Shown here: piece after piece, positions 11,311 through 19,920 of the stretch
Position numbering within the stretch: position 1 is the first letter of the stretch
Layout: each line of letters opens with the position of its first letter
DNA from: Aestuariivirga litoralis
GTDB lineage: Bacteria; Pseudomonadota; Alphaproteobacteria; Rhizobiales; Aestuariivirgaceae
Direction of reading: 5' to 3'
Length of the DNA stretch: 64,000 nucleotides
Assembly (NCBI RefSeq): GCF_003234965.1
Contig: NZ_QKVK01000011.1
Span: forward strand, 1 to 64,000
Translations under genes and position numbers: made by a program
Notes under the pieces: model-generated
The model's database searches: none
What the model was told of the DNA's origin: nothing
Seen by the model: the letters and a program-made list of their open reading frames with translations, nothing else

Positions 11311-11778
11311 ATGACCCGCTCCCGCCGTGACCTGCCGGACCATCCCGCCGAGCGCCTGGTGATCTCTGGCTACCGCAACATGATGGCGGCGCTGGACCTG
11401 GGCGATGGCGCCTGCTGGGAGGAAATCTGGCGCGCCTTCACGCGCGAACTCGGGCCCGAGGACGCGCGCCGCACGGTGGGCGAGGTGCAGTACTGGGTGC
11501 GCACGCTGCGCGCCTGCAGCGCCCGCGCCCTGGGCTTCTACCCGCAATGCAGCGGGCTGCTGTGCGAGGACGAGTGCATGGCGCTGACGCTGGTCGCCGC
11601 CGCGCAGGCAGGCGATGCCAGCACGGGCTGCGAGGCCGCCAGCCTGCTGACCGGCAGCGGCGAGGCGGCGCGGCTGCGCGAGGTGTGGCAGGCCTCCTGC
11701 CACCTCGCCACGGCGCTCACCTGCTCCGGCTGCCGGATGCAGGCCTGCCCGCTCTTCGCCCTGCGAACCCTCAACTGA
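11311..11778 (+). CDS. Cysteine-rich protein of unknown function in Irr-box operon
   Basis: Encodes 155 residues, ten of them cysteines, without signal peptide or membrane segment. Cysteines cluster as RACSARALGFYPQCSGLLCEDEC (about residues 67-91, longer motif abbreviated: C-x10-C-x4-C-x3-C) and near the C-terminus as TCSGCRMQACP. The rest is predicted helical. I do not recognise the family. The pattern could bind a metal or Fe-S cluster. It is the first gene after the Irr box and precedes imelysin by 14 bases, so an iron-linked role is likely from context alone. A modest AGGA ribosome site lies ahead of the ATG. Confidence 0.7.
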   Translation: MTRSRRDLPDHPAERLVISGYRNMMAALDLGDGACWEEIWRAFTRELGPEDARRTVGEVQYWVRTLRACSARALGFYPQCSGLLCEDECMALTLVAAAQAGDASTGCEAASLLTGSGEAARLREVWQASCHLATALTCSGCRMQACPLFALRTLN

Positions 11779-11792
11779 CCGGAGACGAATGA

Positions 11793-13076
11793 ATGCGCTT
11801 TCCCTGGACCGGCCTTCTCTGCGCCACGGCACTCACCGCCTGTTCCATCCTGTCGCTGGCCCATGCCGAGGCGGTGACGGCGAAAGCCGTGACGCAGCAT
11901 TATGCGGCCTCCGCCGCGGCGATGTTCGGCGATGCGGCAGCGGCAGGGCATGACCTGCAGAAGGCGGTGGCCGCGCTGGTCGCCGCGCCGTCGGAAGCAA
12001 GCCTCGCGGCGGCGCGCGCCGCCTGGGTGGAGGCGCGGCCCTGGTACATGCAGACCGAGGGATTCCGCTTCGGCAACCCGCTGGTCGATGCCTGGGAAGG
12101 CCGCGTCAATGCCTGGCCGCTGGACGAGGGCCTGATCGACTACGTCGACACCGCCAGCTATGGCGAGGAGTCGGAGGAGAACGCGCTGTTCACCGCCAAC
12201 GTCATCGCCAACCCCTCGCTGACGATCGGGACGGAGACCATCGATGCCGGCACCATCACGCCCGAGCTCGTGCGCTCGCTGCACGAGGCCGCCGGCAGCG
12301 AGGCCAATGTGGCGACGGGCTACCACGCCATCGAGTTCCTGCTGTGGGGGCAGGACCTGAACGGCACCGGCCCCGGCGCCGGCAACCGCCCCTTCACCGA
12401 CTTCGACACCGCCAACTGCACCGGCGGCCACTGCGACCGCCGGGCGGCCTACCTGACGGCGGTGACCGCCTTGCTGGTGGCCGACCTCGACGAGATGGCG
12501 GCGAGCTGGAATGAGGGCGGCGCGGCGCGCCAGGACTATCTGGCGAGGAACGACAAGGAGGCCCTGTCGCGCATCCTCACCGGTCTCGGCAGCCTGTCCT
12601 ATGGCGAACTCGCTGGCGAGCGCATGAAGCTGGGCCTGCTGCTGCACGACCCCGAGGAAGAGCAGGACTGCTTCTCCGACAACACCCACAATTCGCACTA
12701 TCATGACGTGGCGGGCATGTGGGCGATCTACTCCGGCAGCGTGCCGCGCCGCGACGGCACGGTGATGCAGGGCCCCGGCATCGAGGAGCTTGCCGCCGTC
12801 GCGGCACCCGCCGCCGGGGCGAAGCTCACCGCCGACATGCAGGCGACATTGGCCGCCTTCCGGGCGCTGAAGGACAAGGCCGACAGCGGCGCCATGGCCT
12901 ATGACCAGATGATCGCTGCCGGCAACGATGAGGGCAATGCCCTGGTACAGGCCGCGATCGACAGCCTGATCACCCAGACGCGCGGCATCGAGGCGCTGGT
13001 CGCCGCCATGCAGCTGTCGATCAAGGTCGAGGGGTCCGACAGCCTCGACAGCCCCTCGGCGGTGGCGCCGCAGTGA
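11793..13076 (+). CDS. Imelysin family periplasmic protein
   Basis: Encodes 427 residues with an N-terminal signal sequence (about residues 1-26, ending AHA) and a possible lipobox-like LTAC. The imelysin (peptidase M75 / IrpA-like) signature GxHxxE appears as GYHAIEFLLWGQD with His178 and Glu181. WYMQTEGFRFGNP, NAWPLDEGLIDYVD and THNSHYHDVAGMWAIYSG are further typical segments. Imelysin proteins are iron-regulated envelope proteins thought to take part in iron uptake; protease activity is not generally accepted. Placed downstream of the Irr box and coupled (GTGA overlap at 13073-13076) to the di-heme oxidoreductase. Confidence 0.93.
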   Translation: MRFPWTGLLCATALTACSILSLAHAEAVTAKAVTQHYAASAAAMFGDAAAAGHDLQKAVAALVAAPSEASLAAARAAWVEARPWYMQTEGFRFGNPLVDAWEGRVNAWPLDEGLIDYVDTASYGEESEENALFTANVIANPSLTIGTETIDAGTITPELVRSLHEAAGSEANVATGYHAIEFLLWGQDLNGTGPGAGNRPFTDFDTANCTGGHCDRRAAYLTAVTALLVADLDEMAASWNEGGAARQDYLARNDKEALSRILTGLGSLSYGELAGERMKLGLLLHDPEEEQDCFSDNTHNSHYHDVAGMWAIYSGSVPRRDGTVMQGPGIEELAAVAAPAAGAKLTADMQATLAAFRALKDKADSGAMAYDQMIAAGNDEGNALVQAAIDSLITQTRGIEALVAAMQLSIKVEGSDSLDSPSAVAPQ

Positions 13077-14287
13077 AGTCGCGGCGCAGCCTGCTCGCCG
13101 CGCTGGGCGTGGCCGCCACGAGCCTCTGCGCCGCTGCGGCTGGTGCGGCGCAGACTGGCCAGGGCCTCGACGTGGCGCTGGGCAAGGCGCTGTTCGAACG
13201 GCTGTGGGTGGCGGCGCCATCCTCCACCGCCGCGGCCGACGGGCTGGGCCCGCTGTTCAACCAGCGCGCCTGCGCGGGCTGCCATCAGGACGGGGGCGCG
13301 GCGCGCTTCACCCGGCGCGACGACAGCACGCGGGCGCAGGGCCTCGTGGTGCGGGTGGCGGCAGCGGATGGCGGACCCCACCCCGAACTCGGCGCGCAGA
13401 TCCAGGACCGCGCCGTTCCGGGCCTCGCCGCGGAAGCGCGGCTCACGGTGACGATCCGCCAGGGCGCGCTGGCGGTGCAGACCGATCTTGCGGCCGGGCC
13501 ACGCCAGCCCGCCATCTTCGAAACCCGCATCGCGCCGCCGCTCACCGGGCGGGCGGCGCTGGATGACATAGATGACGCCGCCGTGCTGGCGCTGGCCGAC
13601 CCGCAGGACCGTGACGGCGACGGCATTTCAGGCCGCGCGCACATGGTGCCGGACGACAGCGGCGCCATGGTGCTGGGACGCTTCGGATACAAGGCGACGG
13701 GCGCGAGCCTGCTGCGCCAGACGGCCGAAGCGGCAGCACTCGACATGGGGCTGTCCTCACCCCTCGTGCCGCAGCCTTTTGGTGACTGCACGGCAGCGCA
13801 GCCTGCCTGCCGGGCGCGGCCCAGCGGCCGCGGCGCCATGGCGGATGGCGAGGAGATCTCCGCCGCGGCGGTGGAGCGGGTGGTGGCCTATCTCGCCAGC
13901 CTCAGGCCCGCGCCGGCTGACCGGACCACGCCGGGCTTCCGGCTCTTCGCCGCGGCGGGCTGTGCCGCCTGCCACGTGCCGGACCTGCCGGGTCGCGACG
14001 GCCGGATGCGGCAGGTGTTCAGCGACCTGCTGCTGCATGACCTGGGCGCCGAAGGTGCCTCGCGCATCACGGCGGGCGGTGCGGCGCCGGGCGAATGGCG
14101 CACCACGCCGCTTGCCGGACTCGCCCCGCGCGATGGCGAGCGGCGTTACTTCCACGATGGCCGCGCGGCGACACTGCGCGCGGCCATTGCCGCGCACGGC
14201 GGCGAGGCGGCAGCAGCCCGCGATGCCTTCGCCGGGGTTGATGGACGCCGCCAGCAGATGATCCTAGACTTCCTTGCGAAACTGTAG
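13073..14287 (+). CDS. Di-heme oxidoreductase (DUF1111), imelysin-linked
   Basis: Encodes 404 residues from a GTG that overlaps the imelysin stop codon (GTGA). A signal peptide (SRRSLLAALGVAATSLCAAAAGAA) precedes two heme c motifs, CAGCH at residues 67-71 and CAACH near residue 303. This is the DUF1111 'thiol oxidoreductase-like' family that regularly accompanies imelysins in proteobacteria. HDGRAATLRAAIAAHGGEA near the C-terminus is a family hallmark. It is presumably a periplasmic redox partner of the imelysins, perhaps acting on ferric or ferrous iron; that role is inferred. Confidence 0.92.
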   Translation: MKSRRSLLAALGVAATSLCAAAAGAAQTGQGLDVALGKALFERLWVAAPSSTAAADGLGPLFNQRACAGCHQDGGAARFTRRDDSTRAQGLVVRVAAADGGPHPELGAQIQDRAVPGLAAEARLTVTIRQGALAVQTDLAAGPRQPAIFETRIAPPLTGRAALDDIDDAAVLALADPQDRDGDGISGRAHMVPDDSGAMVLGRFGYKATGASLLRQTAEAAALDMGLSSPLVPQPFGDCTAAQPACRARPSGRGAMADGEEISAAAVERVVAYLASLRPAPADRTTPGFRLFAAAGCAACHVPDLPGRDGRMRQVFSDLLLHDLGAEGASRITAGGAAPGEWRTTPLAGLAPRDGERRYFHDGRAATLRAAIAAHGGEAAAARDAFAGVDGRRQQMILDFLAKL

Positions 14288-14291
14288 CGCC

Positions 14292-15299
14292 ATGACCCTC
14301 CGCACGCTTCTCGCCGTCATTCTCCTCGGGCTTTCCACCCTCCACGCGCAGGCGCAGCAGGCGGCCGACGAGCATTACCGGCACGTCCTCACCGATTTCA
14401 TCCGCCCGGGCTTCGCGGCGCTGGCGGAGGAAGCGAATCGCCACGCGGCGGAGTGGGCGGCCTATTGCCAGGCGCCTTCGCCCGAGGGGCTGGCGGCGCT
14501 CGCCGCGTCGTTCCAGTCGCTGGCCGATCGCTGGGCGGAAGTGGGCATCATCCGCTACGGCCCGTCCTCGCAGGACTTCCGCAATGAGCGCTTCGCCTTC
14601 TGGCCGGAGCGCAAGAATGCGGTGGAGCGCGGCCTCGGCGCGCTGCTGAAGCACCCGGAGGCCCTCGACCCCGCCACCATCCGCCGGCAATCCGCCGCGG
14701 TGCAGGGCCTCCCCGCGCTGGAGCGGCTGCTCTATGCCGACGGCCAGCCGGACGCCGGGCTGGGCAGCGACCCGGAGGAGGGCGTGCGCTGCACCGCGGG
14801 CAGCGTGATTTCCGCCAATGCGGCGGGGCTGGCGGCGGACATGGCGGCAGGCTGGGCCGCGGCACCCGGCCTCGTGACGCAGGAGGTGCGCGCCCAGCTG
14901 GCGACCGACATCGTGACCGCCTATGCGATCCTCAAGGACCAGAAGATCGAGGCGGTGATGGGCAAGGACGAGGACAAGGTCAGGCCGCATGCCGGAGCCT
15001 TCTGGCGCAGCGGCCGCACGATGCGCGACATCAGCCAGAACCTGGCCGGGCTGGCGGCGGTCAGCGCGCTGCTGTTCCCCTATCCGCCCGACGACATCGC
15101 CCTGCCGCACACCACGAAGACCGCGCTGGGGATTGCGGAGACGATCGATGACCTGGCCGCCACCGCCGGCAACACCGCGACGCGCAACGAGGCGGTGCTG
15201 CTGCGCGATGCGGTGACGGCGGCGGCGGACCGCGCCATCATCGAGGTGCCCTCGGCGCTGGGCGTGACCATCGGGTTCAACAGCCTCGATGGGGACTGA
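14292..15299 (+). CDS. Second imelysin family protein
   Basis: Encodes 335 residues from the ATG at 14292, followed by a signal peptide (TLRTLLAVILLGLSTLHAQAQ). It belongs to the shorter imelysin type with IIRYGPSSQDFRNERFAFWPERK and LPALERLLY, and it lacks the GYHAIE motif of the first imelysin. It lies four bases after the DUF1111 gene. Two different imelysins flanking a di-heme protein and followed by DUF1513 is a recurring order in proteobacterial iron-regulated operons. Function in iron handling in the periplasm is inferred. Confidence 0.9.
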   Translation: MTLRTLLAVILLGLSTLHAQAQQAADEHYRHVLTDFIRPGFAALAEEANRHAAEWAAYCQAPSPEGLAALAASFQSLADRWAEVGIIRYGPSSQDFRNERFAFWPERKNAVERGLGALLKHPEALDPATIRRQSAAVQGLPALERLLYADGQPDAGLGSDPEEGVRCTAGSVISANAAGLAADMAAGWAAAPGLVTQEVRAQLATDIVTAYAILKDQKIEAVMGKDEDKVRPHAGAFWRSGRTMRDISQNLAGLAAVSALLFPYPPDDIALPHTTKTALGIAETIDDLAATAGNTATRNEAVLLRDAVTAAADRAIIEVPSALGVTIGFNSLDGD

Positions 15300-15302
15300 G
15301 GC

Positions 15303-16415
15303 GTGCTGATCGACCGGCGCCAGCTGCTGGGCGTCATGCTCACCGGGTTCATGGCCGGCGGGGCGGGGGCGGACGTGCCGCGAGGGCGGCTCTTCGTGTC
15401 CTGCCGCAGGGATGCAGCCGACAATGCCTCCGTCGCCTGTTTCGACCGCGACGGCCGGGAGGTCTTCGCCACCAGCCTGCCGGCGCGCGGCCATGACGTG
15501 ACGCGGCGCCCGCGGGCCGCCGAGATCGTGGCCTTCGCGCGCCGGCCCGGCAACTGGTTCGCGGTGCTGGGCAGTGCCGACGGCAGCCTGCGCCAGGTGG
15601 TCGAGGCGGCCGAGGGACGCCACTTCTATGGCCACGGCGCCTTTTCGGCCGATGGCAGGCTGCTCCATGCGACCGAGAACCTGATCGCCACGGGCGAGGG
15701 GCTGATCGGCATCTATGATGCCAGCGACGGCTATCGCCGCATCGGTGAAATGCCCTCGGGCGGCATCGGGCCGCATGACCTGGCGCTGCTGCCCGGCGGG
15801 CGCGGCCTCATCATCGCCAATGGCGGTCTGCGCACCCACCCGGACACGGGCCGCGAGACGCTGAACCCGGAGGACATGAAGCCCAATCTCGCGCTGCTCG
15901 ACCTCCGCCACGGCGAGGTGACGGCGCGCCACGAGCTGGCCGCCGAGCTGCGCAGGCTGAGCATCCGCCACCTGGCGGTGCGCGGCGATGGCGTGGTGGC
16001 CTTCGGCGGCCAGTACCAGGGTGCTGCCGAGGATGCGCCGCCGCTGATCGGCCTGCTGCGGCCGGGCGGCACGCCCGCCATGCTGGCGGTGGAAGGCGAC
16101 GCGCTCTTCGCCATGAACAACTACATCGGCTCGGTGGCCTTCGACGATGATGGCGGCAGCCTGATCGCCACCAGCCCCGAGGGCGGTGCGGCGCTCATCT
16201 GGGACATGGCGGGCGACAGGCTTGCGGCCAGCCTGCGCCTGCCGGACGTGTGCGGCGCGGCGGCCAATGGCCGGCAGTCCTTCATCGTCACCTCGGGCAA
16301 TGCCGGGATCACCACGCTGGGCCTGTCGGGCCTTGCGGGGCCGGGGGTGGAACAGCGCTGGATCTGGGACAATCACGCCCGCGTGCTGCGGGAGGCAGGC
16401 CAGGCAGACGATTGA
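15303..16415 (+). CDS. DUF1513 beta-propeller-like periplasmic protein
   Basis: Encodes 370 residues from a GTG three bases after the preceding stop. The N-terminus DRRQLLGVMLTGFMAGGAGA looks like a Tat or Sec signal (twin Arg as RRQLLG). The body has repeated beta-propeller-like blades: ARGHDVTRRPRAAEIVAFARRPG, FYGHGAFSADGRLLHATEN, GGIGPHDLALLPGG and SIRHLAVRGDGVVAFGGQ. DUF1513 proteins close the imelysin operon in many bacteria. No enzyme motif is visible. The gene converges with the flavin reductase gene with 12 bases between stop codons. Confidence 0.9.
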   Translation: MLIDRRQLLGVMLTGFMAGGAGADVPRGRLFVSCRRDAADNASVACFDRDGREVFATSLPARGHDVTRRPRAAEIVAFARRPGNWFAVLGSADGSLRQVVEAAEGRHFYGHGAFSADGRLLHATENLIATGEGLIGIYDASDGYRRIGEMPSGGIGPHDLALLPGGRGLIIANGGLRTHPDTGRETLNPEDMKPNLALLDLRHGEVTARHELAAELRRLSIRHLAVRGDGVVAFGGQYQGAAEDAPPLIGLLRPGGTPAMLAVEGDALFAMNNYIGSVAFDDDGGSLIATSPEGGAALIWDMAGDRLAASLRLPDVCGAAANGRQSFIVTSGNAGITTLGLSGLAGPGVEQRWIWDNHARVLREAGQADD

Positions 16416-16427
16416 GGCGAACCGCGG

Positions 16428-16922
16428 TCACTGCGCCAGCTGGCGGTAGCGGCCCTGCTGGTAGGTGAGGGGATCATGGTCCGAGGTCTGCACCTGCTGC
16501 ACCTGGCCGAGGAAGATGGTGTGGGTGCCGGCAGCGAGGCGGCCGGAGACGGTGCAGGCGAAGGCGGTGGCGTCCGGCAGCACCACGAAGCCATGCGCGG
16601 CGTGGTGGGCGTCGATGCCCTCGAAGCGGTCGGCCACCGCGCTGTCATGGCTGCCCGAGAAGCGTTCGGCCACATGCGGGTGGCGGTGCGACAGGATGTT
16701 GAGGCAGAAGGCGCCATTGGCCTCCACTGCCGCGGCGATGCGGCTGGCCGAGCGCAGGCAGACGAGGAGCTGCGGCGGATCGGCCGAGACCGAGGAGAAG
16801 GCGCTCACCGTGGCCCCATGGCGCCCCGCGGCGCCATGGGTGGTGACCACCGCCACGCTGCTGGCCACCTGGCGCATGCCGCGGATGAACAACTCGCGCG
16901 AGACGGGGTGAAGGCCCTCCAT
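16428..16922 (-). CDS. Flavin reductase domain protein (RutF/HpaC-like)
   Basis: Encodes 164 residues. The flavin-reductase-like FMN-binding fold is shown by VAVVTTHGAAGRHGATVSAFSSVSADPPQLLVCL, read in parts: VVTTHG, GATVSAFSSVS and PPQLLVCL, then FCLNILS and HTIFLGQV. The length equals that of E. coli RutF. It would supply reduced FMN to a two-component monooxygenase, and the only LLM oxygenase in the window is encoded at 32533-33570. It is the last gene of the leftward operon from 19920. The partnership is inferred. Confidence 0.9.
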   Translation of the reverse strand: MEGLHPVSRELFIRGMRQVASSVAVVTTHGAAGRHGATVSAFSSVSADPPQLLVCLRSASRIAAAVEANGAFCLNILSHRHPHVAERFSGSHDSAVADRFEGIDAHHAAHGFVVLPDATAFACTVSGRLAAGTHTIFLGQVQQVQTSDHDPLTYQQGRYRQLAQ

Positions 16923-16927
16923 GCCGC

Positions 16928-17536
16928 CTAGCGCCCGAGGCGGGCCGGATCGCTGACGTCGGCCCCGATGTCGGCGAGGTCCTGGTAGCGGTCGCCGATG
17001 CGGTGGTGCGGGCGCCCGCCCGTGGCGCCGCCGAACGCGGCGATCAGCTCGTCATCGGCCGGCGCGTCGGCGATCGAGAACTGCACCGTGAGGTAATGCG
17101 AGCGCCGCCCGGTGTCGTGCTTGTCCATCAGCGGGATCTGGATCTGCGTGTTGGCGGGCCCGCGCGTGTTGGTGAAGCCGAGATAGGTCTTGGCGCCCAG
17201 CGCCTCGCGGTAGAAATTGCCGAAATGCAGGGTGTGGATGAGGGCGGAGGCATGTTCCTGCTCGCAGTCGAGCCCCGCCATGGCGGCCTTGCCATAGGCC
17301 TCGATCCTGTCCGCCCCGCCGGCCATGGCGACGATGCGCTCGGTCAGGAGCTTGCCGAGGATGGGCGCGAAGGCGCGGATCTCGGGCTTCAGGTCTGCGA
17401 CATAGCCGCGGCCTGCCCAGGGGTTCTTCACCACCGCGGCGACGCCCAGCATGCGCAGCGGCGGGGTGGCGGCGCGTTCGCCCTCGAGATGGATTTCCTC
17501 CTCGAAGTTCACGAGCTTTCTGATCTTCAGTTCCAT
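16928..17536 (-). CDS. AA_synth family protein (DUF1185)
   Basis: Encodes 202 residues matching the 'amino acid synthesis' family (PF06684). Seen are MELKIRKLVNFEEEIHLEGE, AAVVKNPWAGRGYVADL and EQEHASALIHTLHFGNFYREALGAKTYLGFTN (in parts), and ANTQIQIPLMDKHDTGRRSHY. No biochemical function is established for the family that I can state with confidence. It is encoded five bases from the flavin reductase gene and 15 bases after the CoA-transferase gene, which places it in a catabolic operon rather than a biosynthetic one. Confidence 0.85.
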   Translation of the reverse strand: MELKIRKLVNFEEEIHLEGERAATPPLRMLGVAAVVKNPWAGRGYVADLKPEIRAFAPILGKLLTERIVAMAGGADRIEAYGKAAMAGLDCEQEHASALIHTLHFGNFYREALGAKTYLGFTNTRGPANTQIQIPLMDKHDTGRRSHYLTVQFSIADAPADDELIAAFGGATGGRPHHRIGDRYQDLADIGADVSDPARLGR

Positions 17537-17551
17537 GGCGGTCTCCGGCGT

Positions 17552-18736
17552 TCAGGTGACGGGTTTGGCGGGCGCGAACACGGGATTGTGCTCGCCCAGC
17601 CGCGGGGGTGTCGAAGCGGGAATAGCAGGGGTGAGGCTGAAACGCACCGGGTTGGCGGCGACGCGCCAGGCCTTGCGGCCGGGCTCGGCATGCGGCACCT
17701 CGGCGATCATGCCGCGCGCCGCCACATGCGGATCGGCGAAGATGTCGCGCGCGTCGTTGACCGGGCCGAAGGGCAGGCGGCCGCCAAGCAGCGCCGTGAG
17801 CTCGGCCTTGCTGCGGGACCTCGTCCATGTGCTCACCGCCTCGTTCACCTCCGCCGCATGGGCGCGGCGGCCGGACTTGCCGGCAAGGCGCGGGTCATCG
17901 GCGAGGTCGGGGCGTTCCATGATGCGGGCGAGCTCGCGCCAGAAGCCATCGTCGACGACGCCGATCGATACCCAGCCATCGGCGGCCGGGAACAGGCCGA
18001 AGGGGGCGAGCAGCGGGTGGCCGTTGCCGGCGGGCTCCGCCACCCTGCCTTCCATGTCGTAGAGATAGACCAGGCGCTCGCACAGGCTCAGCATCGCGTC
18101 ATACATGGCGATGTCGACGAACTGGCCCTGGCCGGTCTGCTCCGCGTGGCGCAGCGCGGCGACGATGGCGAAGGCCAGCATCATGCCGGCGAAGACGTCG
18201 CCGATGCCGGGGCCGGTCTTCATCGGGTGGTCGCGGTCCGCCCCCGTCATGCTCATCAGCCCGCCCATGGCCTGGGCGACCACGTCATAGGAGGGCCAGG
18301 CGGCATAGGGGCTCTCGCCGCTGCGCGGGTCGCCGAAGCCGCGGATCGCGGCATAGACGAGGGCGGGATTGAGCTTCGCCAGCTCCTCGTAGCCAAGCCC
18401 CAGCCGCTCCATCACGCCGGGGCGGAAATTCTCGACCACGACATGCGACGAGCGAACGAGCCCGCGCAGCGTGGCCTTCGCCTCCTCCTGCTTGAGGTCG
18501 AGCACGAGGCTCTTCTTGCCGCGGTTGAGGCTGACGAAATAGCCCGCCCAGTCATGCGCCGCGTCATCGGCGCGCCACGGGCCGTTGGAGCGGCTGGTGT
18601 CGCCCTCAGGCCCCTCGATCTTGATCACCTCGGCGCCGTGGTCGGCGAGCATCATGGTGCAATAGGGGCCGGAGAGCATGCGGCTCAGGTCCAGCACGCG
18701 GATGCCGGCGAGGATGCCGCGCGGCGCCTCAGCCAC
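17552..18736 (-). CDS. Class III (CaiB/BaiF) CoA-transferase
   Basis: Encodes 394 residues from a GTG at 18736 that overlaps the hydrolase stop; an ATG 36 bases upstream is possible but would overlap more deeply. The N-terminus GIRVLDLSRMLSGPYCTMMLADHGAEVIKIE is the family hallmark (given here as LDLSRMLSGPYC and GAEVIKIE). FSLNRGKKSL-like text, ENFRPGVMERLGLGYE with the usual region of the catalytic Asp (VDIAMYDAMLSL) follows. Such enzymes move CoA between carboxylic acids in an ordered mechanism. CaiB of this family acts on crotonobetaine and carnitine; because carnitine genes lie 10 kb away, a quaternary amine substrate is possible but unproven. Confidence 0.92.
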   Translation of the reverse strand: MAEAPRGILAGIRVLDLSRMLSGPYCTMMLADHGAEVIKIEGPEGDTSRSNGPWRADDAAHDWAGYFVSLNRGKKSLVLDLKQEEAKATLRGLVRSSHVVVENFRPGVMERLGLGYEELAKLNPALVYAAIRGFGDPRSGESPYAAWPSYDVVAQAMGGLMSMTGADRDHPMKTGPGIGDVFAGMMLAFAIVAALRHAEQTGQGQFVDIAMYDAMLSLCERLVYLYDMEGRVAEPAGNGHPLLAPFGLFPAADGWVSIGVVDDGFWRELARIMERPDLADDPRLAGKSGRRAHAAEVNEAVSTWTRSRSKAELTALLGGRLPFGPVNDARDIFADPHVAARGMIAEVPHAEPGRKAWRVAANPVRFSLTPAIPASTPPRLGEHNPVFAPAKPVT

Positions 18737-19526
18737 CCTGCACCCGCTGCAGGAAGTGAAGGAGCTTCGCATTGAACAGCTCCGGCGCCTCGGCCAGCGC
18801 CATGTGGCGCAAGCCCGGCAGGATGACGAGTTCGGAACCTGCGATCTCCGCCGCGATGGCGCGGCTCATGGCGGGGGAATTGCCATGGTCCTCCTCGCCG
18901 GTCATCACCAGCGTGGGCGCGGTGATCGGCGGCTTCGGCGCCACGAGCTCCGTCACGCCGTTGACCAGCACCTGGTAGATCGGCGCATAGATGTCCTTGC
19001 GGTTGGCGAGGATCCAGCGTCGCACCTCGTCCATCATCTGCGGGTGGCTCGCGCGGAAGCCGTCGGTGAACCAGCGCTGAAGCGCTGCCTCCACGGTGGC
19101 GGCGGGACCCTCCCTTGCGGCCTGCACCACGCGGGCCTGGATCGCCTCGTGCGCCGCCGTGTCGCGCGCATGGGCGGAGTGCAGGATGCCGAGCGCATCG
19201 AGCCTCCCGCCATGGTCCATGGCGAAGCGCCGCGCGATCATGCCGCCGAGCGAGAAGCCGAAGACCGAGGCACGTGCAATGCCGAGATGGTCGAGGAGCT
19301 CCGCCAGCTGCTCCGCGAACAGGCTGAGTGATGGCGTCCGCGGCGGCACGCTGCTGTCGCCATGGCCATGGAGGTCATAGGTGATGACGCGGTGCTTGGC
19401 CGCGAGTGCCGGCACCTGCCATTGCCAGGAGTGCCGGTTGAGGCCGAGGCCATGGACGAGCGCGATGGTGCGCTCACCTGAGCCGAAGCTTTCATAGGCC
19501 GTGCCGCGCGGGGTGCGGGAGGCCAT
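18729..19526 (-). CDS. Alpha/beta hydrolase (RutD/PcaD-like)
   Basis: Encodes 265 residues from the ATG at 19526, one base before the RidA stop codon. The oxyanion segment LVHGLGLNRHSWQWQ, nucleophile elbow GFSLGG (Ser near residue 95), acid TGEEDHGN and catalytic His in LRHMALAEAPE form a full triad. Closest family resemblance is to 3-oxoadipate enol-lactonase and RutD aminoacrylate hydrolase. In the Rut pathway RutD acts after RutC, a RidA protein, and here the gene also follows a RidA gene. The real substrate is unknown. Confidence 0.9.
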   Translation of the reverse strand: MASRTPRGTAYESFGSGERTIALVHGLGLNRHSWQWQVPALAAKHRVITYDLHGHGDSSVPPRTPSLSLFAEQLAELLDHLGIARASVFGFSLGGMIARRFAMDHGGRLDALGILHSAHARDTAAHEAIQARVVQAAREGPAATVEAALQRWFTDGFRASHPQMMDEVRRWILANRKDIYAPIYQVLVNGVTELVAPKPPITAPTLVMTGEEDHGNSPAMSRAIAAEIAGSELVILPGLRHMALAEAPELFNAKLLHFLQRVQGG

Positions 19527-19527
19527 G

Positions 19528-19920
19528 TCAGCCCGCCACCGGCTTGTAGGCGACGACTTCCACCTCGACGCGGACATCGACGAGGAGGTCGCTCACCACG
19601 GCGGAACGGGCCGGCGGTTCATCGGGAAAATATTCGCCATAGACGGCATTGAAGCCGGGGAAATCGGCGCGGTCGCGCAGCCAGACCATGGCCTTGACCA
19701 CGTCGGAGCGCTGGCAGCCGGCTTCGGCCAGCGTGGCGGTGATGGCGTCGAGCACGGCGCGGGTCTGCTCCTCCACCGTTCCCGTGGTCATCACCTGGCC
19801 GTCCCGGAACGGCACCTGGCCGGTGAGGAACACGAAGTCACCCGCGCGGATGGCGCGTGACAGCGACAGCTTGCGGCCGCCGATCACCAGTGGTCCGCCG
19901 ATCACCTGCTTGCTGCTCAC
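19528..19920 (-). CDS. RidA family protein
   Basis: Encodes 130 residues of the YjgF/YER057c/UK114 fold. Visible are LSLSRAIRAGDFVFLTGQVPF, TGTVEEQTRAVLDAI, VVKAMVWLRD, NAVYGEYFPDEPPARSAV and VEVEVVAYKP. The Arg in PPARSAV corresponds to the conserved active-site Arg of enamine/imine deaminases. RidA proteins hydrolyse reactive 2-aminoacrylate-type intermediates, and RutC is one member. It is the first gene of the leftward operon that ends with the flavin reductase and diverges from the aldehyde dehydrogenase gene. Confidence 0.93.
   Translation of the reverse strand: MSSKQVIGGPLVIGGRKLSLSRAIRAGDFVFLTGQVPFRDGQVMTTGTVEEQTRAVLDAITATLAEAGCQRSDVVKAMVWLRDRADFPGFNAVYGEYFPDEPPARSAVVSDLLVDVRVEVEVVAYKPVAG

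Noticed and set aside
14067-16376. 769-codon minus-strand open frame
   Set aside because: It is antisense to the second imelysin and DUF1513 genes and has the low-complexity Arg/Ala/His make-up of a shadow frame.
17003-18775. 590-codon plus-strand open frame
   Set aside because: It is antisense to the DUF1185 and CoA-transferase genes and shows no conserved motif.
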